Assembly (NCBI GenBank): GCA_945859605.1
Contig: OX243822.1
Location: 13,176,033 to 13,240,032, forward strand
From: Lumbricus rubellus
Lineage: Eukaryota; Annelida; Clitellata; Crassiclitellata; Lumbricidae
Direction: 5' to 3'
DNA length: 64,000 bases
The notes beneath the pieces are model-generated. The model was not told the origin of the DNA and did no database searches. It was given only the letters and a program-made list of their open reading frames with translations. Below, one piece after another: positions 24,101-36,100 of this stretch (position 1 is its first letter; the number at the start of each line of letters is the position of its first letter). A program made the translations under genes and the position numbers.

Positions 24101-27100
24101 TCTAATTACCTAAGGGACGTACTTGTGGGGCGCGGTGGTGTAGTGGTAGCGTCGTTGCTTTGGAGCCGGAAGGTTCGAGGTTCGAATCCACCTCGCCGCG
24201 TAAGGACCTTGGGCAAGTCCTTCACTCACAATTGCTCAGCGCTTCGGCGTGAAACTCCGATGCAGTGTCCGCTCTGCATTCGGGAGCGTCTCTGAGTACA
24301 GAGAGCCTGAAGGGGCGCTATAACAAGTGCACATACAAACAAACTTCAATTAAAAGTTCCGTTGTGCTTCTGTGATTAGGAGAAGAAAGAGCTGGAGGTC
24401 AAACTTGAAAACCTTCGTCTCGAGATATCATCTCAAACCAAATCTCACGACGACGAACTACACGAACTCAAACGCAACAACGAGGAAAAGCTCCAGGAAG
24501 TCCAAACAACAAACAACCTCGAACTCGAATCCGTGCGGAAGGAAAGCGAGTCAACGTTGCTCAAGAAACTCGAGGAACTACGAGTCGAGTACACGCTCAA
24601 AATCAGTGAGCTCAGCGCAAGCTACGAGAACCGACTGGCCGCAAGTCAGGCGGAGGAGGACGCAAGCTACGAGACGATGATCTCCGACGTTAAGACGCGA
24701 AGCGAGTCCGCGATCCGAGACTCGCAAGCGCCGATCTCCCAGCTCCAGACCGAGGCGAAGGAGTCAAGCGAGCGACGGATGGAGCTTGAGCAGCGGGTCG
24801 CTGAGCTGGAGGGCGCGTTAGCCGTGGAGAAATCGGTGAGCGGGCGGCTCACGAAGGAGATCAATGAGAGCGATGGGAGGGCGAGGATTGATCGAGCCAC
24901 GTTCGGGGAGCGGTTGAAGGGGTTGATCCAGCGGATCGATTACCAGTCGAACGCGATGGACGAGCTGAGCGAGGAGAACAAACGACTTTACTCGGAGCTC
25001 GGTTCGCTCCGGTCGAAGTCGGAGGAGACGATCGAGTCTATGCGAGACGAGATGAAACGATTCTGCCAGGCGACCGCCATGCAGAATTCGTTTGCTCTTT
25101 CGACCGGGGCTGGGGTTGGGGCTGGGGTTGGGGCCGGTCCGGAAAAGAGTTCCGAAGTGGACGGAGGTGGTGGTAGCGCGGAAAATGGAAAAGCGGACGA
25201 AACCGGAGCAAACCAGTCTTCGGAGACCCAGAACGCGGACCGTGTGAATCTCGAGGATCTCGGAGCGGATCAGTTGAAGGCGGAGGTGCAGAAGCTGGCA
25301 GCCGAGTCGATCCTCAGAAGGCAGCACTACTCACATCAACTCGCATCGTCTGCCGACACGATACGCTCGCTCGAGCAGCGAGTGAACGACTCGATCGAAA
25401 GAGAGAACCACCTGAACGTGGAGCTGGAGCGGACGAAGAAGGAGAACGAGCGAAACCTCGCTGCTCACAACAATGAGATGCTGTCGCTGCGGACGAAGAT
25501 CGACCAGCTCACGCGCTCCGAGCGTGCGCTCACGGAGCAGCTGCGAGCGACGGACGAGCGCTGCGAGGCGCAGCTGTCGCAGGCGAGCACGGAGAACATT
25601 ATGGCGATGAGCGGGTTTTCCGAGCTGCTCACCGAGAGCCAGTCGGAGATGGCGACGATTTTGGGGGAGTTGATGGAAACGAAGGACCGGTCGAACCGGA
25701 TTGTTGATAGCTTGGAGCAGGAGCTTGACCAGAGGTGTCATGAGTTGGAGAACGCGTACCGGAGGATTGAGGAGTTGGGTGGGAGCTACGCGGATCTCAT
25801 TAACCAGCCTCTTGGTGATGTCGTTGCGGGTGATACCAGTGACGCGCCCCACGAGGTGTCCGAGGTCTTACCTCACTCCTCCGACCAGAACTTACCGTGC
25901 CCTGCGGAGGGTGGAAGCTACGAGGGTGAGGTATCCACGGTCTTACCTCACTCCACCGAACAGAACTTGTGTCATGCAGAGGGTGTGCCACCTGAGAGTG
26001 AACTCGGCCATTCGGATGGTGCGGATGTTTCGGAATCTCCAAATCCGGATCTGGATCGGCGGGTGGCAGTCCACTCTCTTCCGGTCGGCGACGAGAACTC
26101 GGAGGAGCTGCTGCGGATAATCTCGGAGCTGGAGAGCTGTCTGGCGGAGAAGGATCGCCGGATCTCGTGGTTCGAGTCGAAGGTGACGGACTTCGGGAAG
26201 CAGATCCAGGTCGAGACGGAGGAGATGCGGACGCGCTCGCGGCAGGTCGAGCTGCTCATGGCGGACAAGGACGCGCTGCTCAAGGACAACGGCGAGCTGG
26301 TGAGGGGTCAAAGTCTCATGATCATGGACCTCGAGAAGAAGGTTCGGACTCTTGAGTCGGCTCTTTCGACGAAATCGGCGGACTTTGAGGAGATTGAAAA
26401 GAAGTTCTGGCAGCTGCAGGGCGAGGCGAAGACTCGGATCACGACCCTGAAGAGTCGTCTTGTGGAGAGGGACGGGGGTTCGGAGGCGGCCGACGTTCCG
26501 GAACGCGTGACGCAACTGCAGGAGGAGTTTGTGGCCGAGTTGGCGGAAGCGCAGCGGAGGCACGAGGCGGAGGTCAAGGAGCTGAAGGAGCATCTTGAGA
26601 AGGAGCGACAGAGCATGACGATGTTCCAGGAGAATGTGAAGAAACAGTTTGAAGAAAGGCAGGAAAAGGTCGGTGAAAACTTGAAGATGTCAGTCTGGTT
26701 TTTATTTCTAAAGAGTATGGTGGTGCTGAGCAAAGCATGGGTGGTTCTGATAAACATGGCTGGTACTGAACAAAGCATGGTTGTTACTGATAAATGCCTG
26801 GCTGGTACTGATCACTGCAATAACTGGTACTGATCAAAACATGGCTGCTACTTTTCAAAGCATGGCTGATACTGATTCAAAGCATGACTGGTATTGATCA
26901 AAGCATGGCTGGTACTGATAAGAGCATGGCTGTTACTGATCACCGCTACCCTACTGAGCAGGATCCTTATCCCTTTTGTGCCTACCATTGTGGCCGGTAT
27001 TGTAATAATATTATTATCAACTGTTTTATTTTTGCTCTACTGAAGTCTGACTGTTTACAATTGATTGATTGATCAAAGCATGGCTGGTATTGATAAAATC

Positions 27101-30100
27101 ATTTTCAATCAATTGATCTCCAGAATATAACTTTGGTTAATCAATTAAGTTGTAATCTGTTTGGTACGTAAAGCACAAAAACAGTCAAAACTGTAGTCAT
27201 TGAGTACAGCACTCTAGTCATAATCGTAATTGTGAATTTATATAGCGCCACTTCAAGAGAACTCCTCAGCGGTGCTCCCGACCTGACAGCACCAAACCAC
27301 GTTCAAGAAGAATGGTTTCAGATGCCTGCGGAAAAGGGGCAAAGAAAGACCAAGAAGTTCATTACAGAGACTGTGGGAAATTTATTTGAGATAGATGAAC
27401 CGGCCATAGCGAAACTTTTATGCAGCACTGTGGAAGTGTGAGCCATAGGGACACCAGGTCACCCGTTAATGATGGACTGTCAGGGGTGGATACAGAAACT
27501 TTGGACATGGGGGGGGGGGCCAAAAATTCTGGGCCATGGCTTCAGATTTTTTTTTGTGTCCGTACCATTTCATCCGCCAAATATGTTGATAACCTTTTTT
27601 AGTCATTAAGTCCAATTCCTTGGAAATGTACCAAATATAAGCTTGCTGAAACCAAATGAGGGGGCCACGATATATGGGCATTTCTAAATGGGGGGGAGGC
27701 CATAGCCGGATTGGCTCCCTCCTGGATCCGCCCATGTGGAATGTTTGGTAACAATCATTGATTCGTATTTGATTTTGTTTACTGCCATGTTCAGATGTAT
27801 TTGTCGATGTATTTTGGTGTATTTAATGAATTTGTTTCATAATTCTGAAGGTGAAGTTTGTGATCGAGAAGCTGCGAGACAATTGTCAACAAAGTCTTGT
27901 CGATCGTGACAATCTCTACGAGATCAAGCTCATGAATCTGGAAAGAGATAAGAATAGAGGTACAGTATATGCATTATGCATACACACATTAGGCAAAAAA
28001 AGATGTGTTTCCGGTAACCCAACCGACTCACTTTTATAGCCTACGTACCCTGTTTTTTAGAGCTCTGTTACCGGAAACACAACGTTATATTTTTGGCCTT
28101 ATGACGTTTCAGTTTGCCAGCTAGCCAGTGTTTAAACCGTCTGTTCTCAATAACTGTTGGAAAGATTTTCATTTGAACATTTACGTTCTGAGTTTCAATT
28201 TGAATTGTCAACTATTTAAAAAGAATAATAATTGTAAACGTTTATTAATTCAAACTGGCAAACATGCAGTAAGATTACATGATACAGGACTTACCAGGAG
28301 TCGTATTTGACTGTACATCTTCTCGTTGGTTGGCCCCTCGCTTGCAATGAGCTCCCTTTGTCGCTGCATTTGTTCCCCAAGGTCCACTCAGATTCTTTAT
28401 ACGCTGATCTCAAAACAAGTTATTTTTAGCAGTACTGGGGTCGGTAGCGCCCCTTCGCCTTGAAGGTGCGCTATATAAACCCTTGTAACGAATGAATGAA
28501 ATTGGAGGCGATGGTGGGTGACAAGGCACAATTGTCACAGTATTTACGAAGTTGCCGCTATGTTAAAGCATTGTAAACATAATATTCTGTTAACTTGATT
28601 TCTCTTCTCGATTCAGAGCGAGACCAAATCGTTCAAGAGCTGACGGCGACAATCGAGAAGCTCCAGTCGGAGAAGGCGGAGAATCCGACGGATGACAACG
28701 ACGGAGGAGAAGAAACACCGGAAAAACAATCGGAAGAAATCAACTTCCTCAAGGCCGAGCTGGAATCTTTCAAGGAGCGCCACCGACAGGCGCTTTCCCA
28801 CTTCCAGTCGGAGCGCGAGGCGCTGCTGAAGCACGCTGGCGGAGAGGGAAGCGGGGAGCTGCGGGACCTGGTGCGGGAGATGGAGAAGAAGTCGGGGGAG
28901 GTGGAAGTTGCTGCGGATGATGCGAAGAAGTCGCTGGAGGAAGAACTGGAGAAGCTGTCGACAGAGAATCGAGCCCTCCGAATGCGCGTGACCGACCTTG
29001 AGAAGCAGAGGAGTGCGGTTTTTGAGCTGGCGAAGGAGGCGAGGTACGATGCAGAGGGTAGGGATTTGGAGGAGACGTCCGTAGAGAGGAGAGCGGCGGA
29101 GGAGGAACTGGAGAGGCTTCGGAATGAGATCGTGTCGTTGAGGGAAAGGGTTCGGACGCAGGAAGTCGAGAAGATGGAGCCGAGTGGGAAGCGGGAAGGG
29201 GGAGAGGATGGAGTGGAGAGGTTGGGAGAGGCGGATGACGTGAAGGAGCTAAATAAAGTGGAAGAGAGCTTGTCCGATGAGCCTAAGGAGGAGAGCGTTA
29301 AGTTTGAACAAATACAGAAAGAAGAAAATATCGATCACGTACGAGAGATGAATGAGGTAAAGGAGCTAAATAAAGCGAAGGAACAAGAGATGAATGAGTT
29401 AAAGGAGCTAAATAAAGCGAAGGAGGACTTAATCTGCGAGCTGAACGACAAGATATCGGCGCTGGAGGAAGCGCGGACGGAAAACCTCATTCGAATTGAG
29501 GAGGTCGGAGAACTAAAGGAGCTGCAGAAATCGAAGGAAAGCGCCATTGAAGGGCTGAACGAAAAAGTCTCCGCCCTGGAAGAAACGGAGGAGGAGAACC
29601 GGAAGGCGTGGTCGGAAAAGGAGGCGGGTTTTCTGGAGCGCATCCGAGCGCTCGACGTGCTGTCGACGGAGCGAGCGGAAGAGGTCGGAAGACTGCTCAC
29701 CGCTTTCCAGGCCGACTCGGAGTCTGCGAAATTGGCCGCCACTTCCGCCCAGGAGCTGCTCGCGAGCAGGGTTTCCGAGCTCGAGAGCCAGCTGGAGACG
29801 AAGGAGAGGCTATTCGAGGACGAGAAGCGGAGATTGGTGGAGGAGAACGAGGCGAGGTGCATGGAACGGTTGTCGTCGGAAGTGGAAAAGACCGACCTCG
29901 ACCTTCATGCGCAGCTCAGGGAGCTCTCCGACAAGCTCAACAGCGTTTCGGAGAACGCCTTGCACCTGGAAAAGGTCGTCGACGAGCACCGCGGACTCGA
30001 GGTGGACTCGCGGACGGCCATCGAAACGCTCAAGACTCAGCTGGAAAACGAGCGGCAAAGCTCGGCGGCAGCAACACAGGAACTGGAAGGGTTGAGGCGG

Positions 30101-33100
30101 ACAATGGAAGAGAAGGACAGGAGTTTATTGGAACGCAACGATAGGCTACTCCAGATGGAAGGTGAACTCCGGAAAACCGAGGAAGCCGTTCAGCGTGCAA
30201 AGGACGAACATCGTTCAGCGCTTGAAAGTTTGAACGTTGAATGGGAATCGAAGGTTGACGCGTTTAAACGAGTCAACGAGACAACATCGAAGGTTGGCTC
30301 CGACGAAACAACGAATAAAGTCGAAACCTCTTTGCTGCCCGAGCTCGACAACAGTCACGGCTGGGGCGACAACGTGCCCGTGACGCAGTCAAATCGTGCG
30401 GAACTCGTCACGGTTGGCGGAGATGGCGACATATTCGTGAATGGTTCGGGGCCGAAGGTTGAACAAGTCGAAAGGAGGATCCACAAGGTCGTTCTGCCGG
30501 TGGTTGAGTTCCTTCCGGATGCGACTTTAAATGACCAACGTGGTTTGCAGGAGTGGCACGAGCGTGACGCTGAGCAGGTGCGTGCGGAGCAGAAGGCGGC
30601 GCTTCAGCTGCTCGAGGACGAGCATAATTCGAAAGTCATTCAGCTGATAAAGGATTTCAACGTGCAGATGGTGGAGCGAGAGAGGCAGATTACGGAAACG
30701 TTTCAGGAGGAAATTGGTGAGTAGTACGTGAACCAAAATATGTCATTAACCAAAACAGGAATCACTTTCTTCGGGTAGCCTATTGCTACCTACATTTCAC
30801 ATTAACGATTGTACGCTAAGCTTTACCATCGCAATTGTTAACTGCAATTAATCACTTTGTGTACTATTATGAATGCATAATTGTCTTTTTGATATTCTTT
30901 GGATCAATAAACAAGTTGAAGTTGAAGAAATATATGTTACTTCTATGGTTTAGAGAAGGGACCACAAGTCTTATCTGAATGGAATTGCTAGCATTCCAAT
31001 GAATTTATATGCATTATGGAAAATTAAGTTAAAATTTAAGAATGTTTGGCCCAAAAATGTATGCTCTTTTAATGAAAATATAATATATAATGTGGTGGAA
31101 AATTGCTTAGATATATTTTGAGCCTATCTCTACCATGTGCATAAACCATTGAGTTTCTGCTTAAGGTCTTGGGAATTTTAGTACTCTGCCATTTATTTAA
31201 ATGCAAAAGCATACTACTTGCAGCCAGAAACAGGTTAAGCCGCTTGCTCAGGATTCTTAAACAACCCTTGAATTTCAATCACCCCATTATTCCTCAATCA
31301 TTTGCTAATCCTGAGTAGGTATGGTTAAACCTAGGGCATAATACACGATTTGTAGAGCACTCCTGTTATGAAAGGTTAATTTCTTCTTCATTAATTATAA
31401 TTATAGGTATCCAGAATTATTTGTAAATATGATGATGATTAAACTTTTCCTTTCCTGTTTTAGAAACACTCCGAAAGACGGAATCTCGTCTTCTTTCCGA
31501 TCATCGCGAGCAAACTCACGAGTTGAACCAACAACTCAACGACCGCAACTCGCGCATCGAAGAAATCGTTCAAAACTGCGAAGCACAGATCCAGGTTAGG
31601 CGGAAAATCTGGATTTGATTTAGGGAAAGCCAATAATAGTAATAATTAAATTATCATAATAATAATAATAATACTAGTACTACTACTAATAATACGGTAA
31701 TAATTTGAATAGCAATGACGATTTCTATGGTGCTATAAGATTTCTACTGAGGGATCATAAATACCTCGGGTAATAAAATTAAAAAATAATAATAATTATT
31801 ATTATTATTATTCTTTTACACGTTTACAGCCTGAGGGATCTTTACTTCCTCGGGCGACAAAAAAAATAATGATAATAATAATTATAATAACTATGACGAT
31901 TTCTATGGTGCTATAAGATTTCTACTAAGAGGCGTGCAAGCACCGAATCGAATTTTCACGCCAAAGCTCACGAGCAATTGCTAGTGAAGGACTTTGATCC
32001 TGAAAGGTCCCTACACGGCGGCTTGAGGTGGATTCAAACCTGCAAACTGCCGGCTCAAGGCACCGAACATACCCCTAAACCACAGCGCCCCATGTGTGCA
32101 AAATGTGTCTAAACCAGTGATTCCCAACCTTTTTTGACTATGGGGCCAATTTTTCTAAGTTGGAGCACACGAGGCCACTTTTTCTTATTTGATGGACATT
32201 AGGGACCTCAAAGCTAAAATTTAATTAACTACAAGCTTATAAAATTGTTATAATTAATTCAGACGTCAAAATAAAATAATGTTTAATACAAAATAATTAT
32301 GTGTTCTATCCTGTCCAAAATGTCAATTTTTCATATATTTTTGCTAATTCTTTGAGAGACGAGGGCCATTTTTTAAAGCTTGGCAGGCCACGTTCGGCCC
32401 GCGGGCCACGGCTTGGGAACCGCTGTTCTAGACGTTGCCGTTGCGTGACTCAAACTTCTTCGATATGTTTTTGCAGGCTGCTGACGAGAGGCACAGAGAG
32501 CACGTGAACAAGCTGAACGAGATCATCGAAGAACTCCAGCAGACGCTGCTCGACAAGGAGCACGAGTGGGTGACGAACAGGGAGCCAGTGCATCATCCGA
32601 AGGAAGTGGAAACACACTCTAGATCGACGGTGATTCTGGGGAGCGAACCAACGTTAGATTTCTCGGCGGAAGAAAATCAAATACAGGTTGTTGACGACAA
32701 CTTTAATCTCAGACGTTACTGTTGATTTTCATTATTGGTTTGACATTTTATTGTATTGTATTGTATTGTATTGTATTTAAGCACAGGGCTGTTTTAAAGG
32801 AATTTTAGAACTGCACAACTCCTTCTTTCCTTTCCTTCCTCTCGCTATCCGATCAGCCGGCTCAGTGGACTCTTTTAAATCCATGCTAAAATCATACTTG
32901 TTCGCTAGGGCTTATCCCGTGTAGCTGCTTTGTAAGGCGCCCTTGTAACGGCATGGCTGTGTTACTGCGCCATATAAATTGTCGTAATTATTATTATTAT
33001 TATTTCCTATCCATAGTAAATTACTCCGAACCGGACCTTTTTGCAAGTTTTAAGTGTACATCAGTGCTTCTACAACTGCACATGTTGTGTACAACTGCTC

Positions 33101-36100
33101 GTTAAAAAAAACCCATTTATAAAGCGCATCTTATAGGGTTGACCATTCAGAAGTGGTTGCGGTGGCAAGGCCCCACGAGAAGAAGCAGATTTTGAGAAGA
33201 GAGAGGAAGAAGAGATATCTGTAGGTCTACTAAGAGAATTACAAGGGTGAACCATAATATAGTAAAAAATGCTGAATATGAATGAGCACCAGTATTATCT
33301 TTCATTCGGAAATTTATATGGCGCTCCTTCAAGAAAACACTACTCAGAGGCGCTCGCTATCTGTTATATTTTCAGTTTATTTCGTGCTTTTCGTAACGTT
33401 CTGACTGACCTTCTTTTATATGCAATTTAGTTTTCATCCGATCATCACGTGCCTTCTTCAATCGATCGTGATCGGTTTAAGGATCGAGTCGTTCAACTGG
33501 AAGGTGAATTGGAAGAACTTAAGCAGAAACACAGGTTCATATTATTTTCATTGTAAAATTATGATTTATCCATTATTATGAATCATTTTTCAGTAGTTAT
33601 GGGATACGGTGGTGTTGTGGTAGGTTCTGTGCCTTGTGACCGAAGGGTCACAAGTTCGAATCTACCTCAAGCCACTGCGTAGCGACTTTTGACAAGTTCC
33701 TTGTCTGCGAGGAAGGCAACGGGAGAGCTACTCACTCATCTCATCCTCGGGCGGCTTTAAAGGCAATGTTATGACCTGTCATATTTGTAATGTAGTAAGT
33801 TACCATGAACGATTGGGTATCTTCAGTTTGTCATGGTATCGTGATTAACTTAGAAGACAAATTATTTTGTTCATCAGCATTGAAGTGGGCGAGTTAACCC
33901 GGCGTCTCGAGCGGTATGAGTCGTCTCCACTCTCTCCGCTGCTTCCAGGATTGGATCACAAGGCTTCCCTCATCGCTCTCGGAGGAGATGACGTCTGCAG
34001 GCTTCTCGAACTGCAGAATTCGAATTTACAGGTTAGTCGCACGAATGTATGGCGTGGTTCTAAAAAAATCTATTTAAGTAGCATCAAGTCATATTCTATT
34101 GGTGTTATTTAAAAAATGCAGAATAATAATAATAATAATAATAAATAACAATAAATAGTAATAATAATAAAAATAATAATAATAATAATACTGTTGTTGA
34201 TTATGATGCGAGAACTTATTGAAAAGGAACTGAATTTCAGTAGCATCGAGTCATCTTATATTGGTGTAAATTTTTTTAAATTAAAAAAAATCAGAATAAT
34301 ATTGCTGTTGTTTATTATGGATGCGAGAGCACTTATAGTGTGGAATGATCTCTTTTAATTTTGAAAGTTTAAGCATTGTTAAATGGTGTAAAATTGAATT
34401 TTTTTAATGTGTTTAGGCTGAAGTTGGTCGCCAATTGACTGAAAATGCAAGGCTTAAGGAACGAGAGAAAGAGCTTTTGTGCCAGGTGAGTTTTTTTTCT
34501 CAGTTTGTTTTTATTTATTTGGCATTTTTATTTACTTTCTGCATGTCTTGTATCTTTGGAATCAGCTCTCTCCCTTGACACGTTCTTCGTTATTAACTGG
34601 TTCCCGAAGCACATCTTTTCACTGTCTCAAGACTACTTTCTTTTCACTGGGTCTTTTGCACTGGGAGCACCTCTGATTGGTGTGCTCTGTGAGATACACT
34701 TGATAAATTTATAGATACAATCAATGTGCATTAACTCCACAAGCAGTTAAGTGTTGACATAATTTGGATCACTGTAAAGTTTTCCTAGCCATTGTTTTAT
34801 GTGTATAGGACTATAGGTGACATGTTTACTGTGGTTTCTTATAAATACCTATGATTGTTTCACGTTATGCAATCTGTTACTTATGCAGTTTTTCCTTGCT
34901 GGCATTGTCATTGTCATTATTTATCATATTCAAATCATATTTTTCTAGCTGTGGCTGGACTGGGAGCGCCTCTGAGTAGGTTTCTTGAAGAGGCGCTATA
35001 TAAGTTCTCGAAATGATTGAATGAAATTCAATGAATGAATTTACGTCTCTGTTATATGCAGCTTTTCCTTGCTGACATTGTCATTGTCAGCGAAATTGAA
35101 TTTTTTTTCTTGTAGCTTGAATCAAAGTCTGTCTTTTTGTACGGGTCACACGGCGGCGGTGAATCCCTGGCGTCGTCTTCCATTCTCGGATCGTTGCTCA
35201 TGGAACCGACTGAAATGGAGGTTGGTTGAGTTTGGTGCAATCTCTGTGATATAGCCAAGTTACTGAATAGCAGCAAATGTATAGGCTTCTGAAAGGCTAG
35301 GCGAGCTGCACATGCTCGGGTGGAATGGTTGAGCAATTGAATAGGATGTGAAGTGTATGCTGTCCAGTTTTCCGTATGTGATCATTGTAGGGACTTTAAC
35401 ATGGATCTGGTCTTCATGGAGCATATTTTAATATCATTTCTGTACTGAAGCGAATATGGTATTGACAGTTGATTGTAATTAAGACATAATGTGTACTTGG
35501 GTACGTACATGTATATGCAAATTTAAACCAATTGTTGCTACGGATTCTGGGTAACCTGTAAATGTATGAAATTTACTTTAAAAATCTATGGCCTGGTAGA
35601 GCAGGTGTTTCCTAAAATGTCCTGGAAAGTCATGGAATATGAAAATAGCTATGTCATATTTATGCACATACATGTAAGTTTTTAGGGACTTTCTCAAAAC
35701 CTCTGAGGTTTTTGTATAAATAACAACGGTGTATTCTGTCACTTTTTGCAGTACTTGAAAAACATCCTCTACAAATACATGATAGGTCTCGAGACAAAGG
35801 TGAGTGTATCTCTGCTGACGTATCTAAGCTTTTTAGTACTAACCAAATAATATGCTTAATAATTATTGAGAGCTATTGAATGAATAAATGAAAGATATGA
35901 TCTTGTCTGATTAAATGTTTTTCCTGAGCTTTTATTGTCAGATATCAATTAAATATACTACAATCCGAAATGGATAGGCTTACTGCTGTGTGCAGTCTTT
36001 ATAAAATGAAAATGTTTGTCAACTATTGGGGTGCTTATGCCAGTGTCCTGTGACAGTCTCCCCTAAAAGTCTCCCTCGGAGACTTTATTTCGAAACAGAT

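Noticed and set aside
24125..24200. Functional tRNA gene
   Set aside because: A and B boxes are present, but the sequence does not close into a proper cloverleaf with acceptor stem. It is followed by a SINE body and recurs as a dispersed repeat.
24818..26593. Several antisense ORFs of 100-216 aa opposite GOLGA4 exon 11
   Set aside because: They are shadow frames of a long purine-rich exon; the sense strand is clearly the conserved coiled coil.
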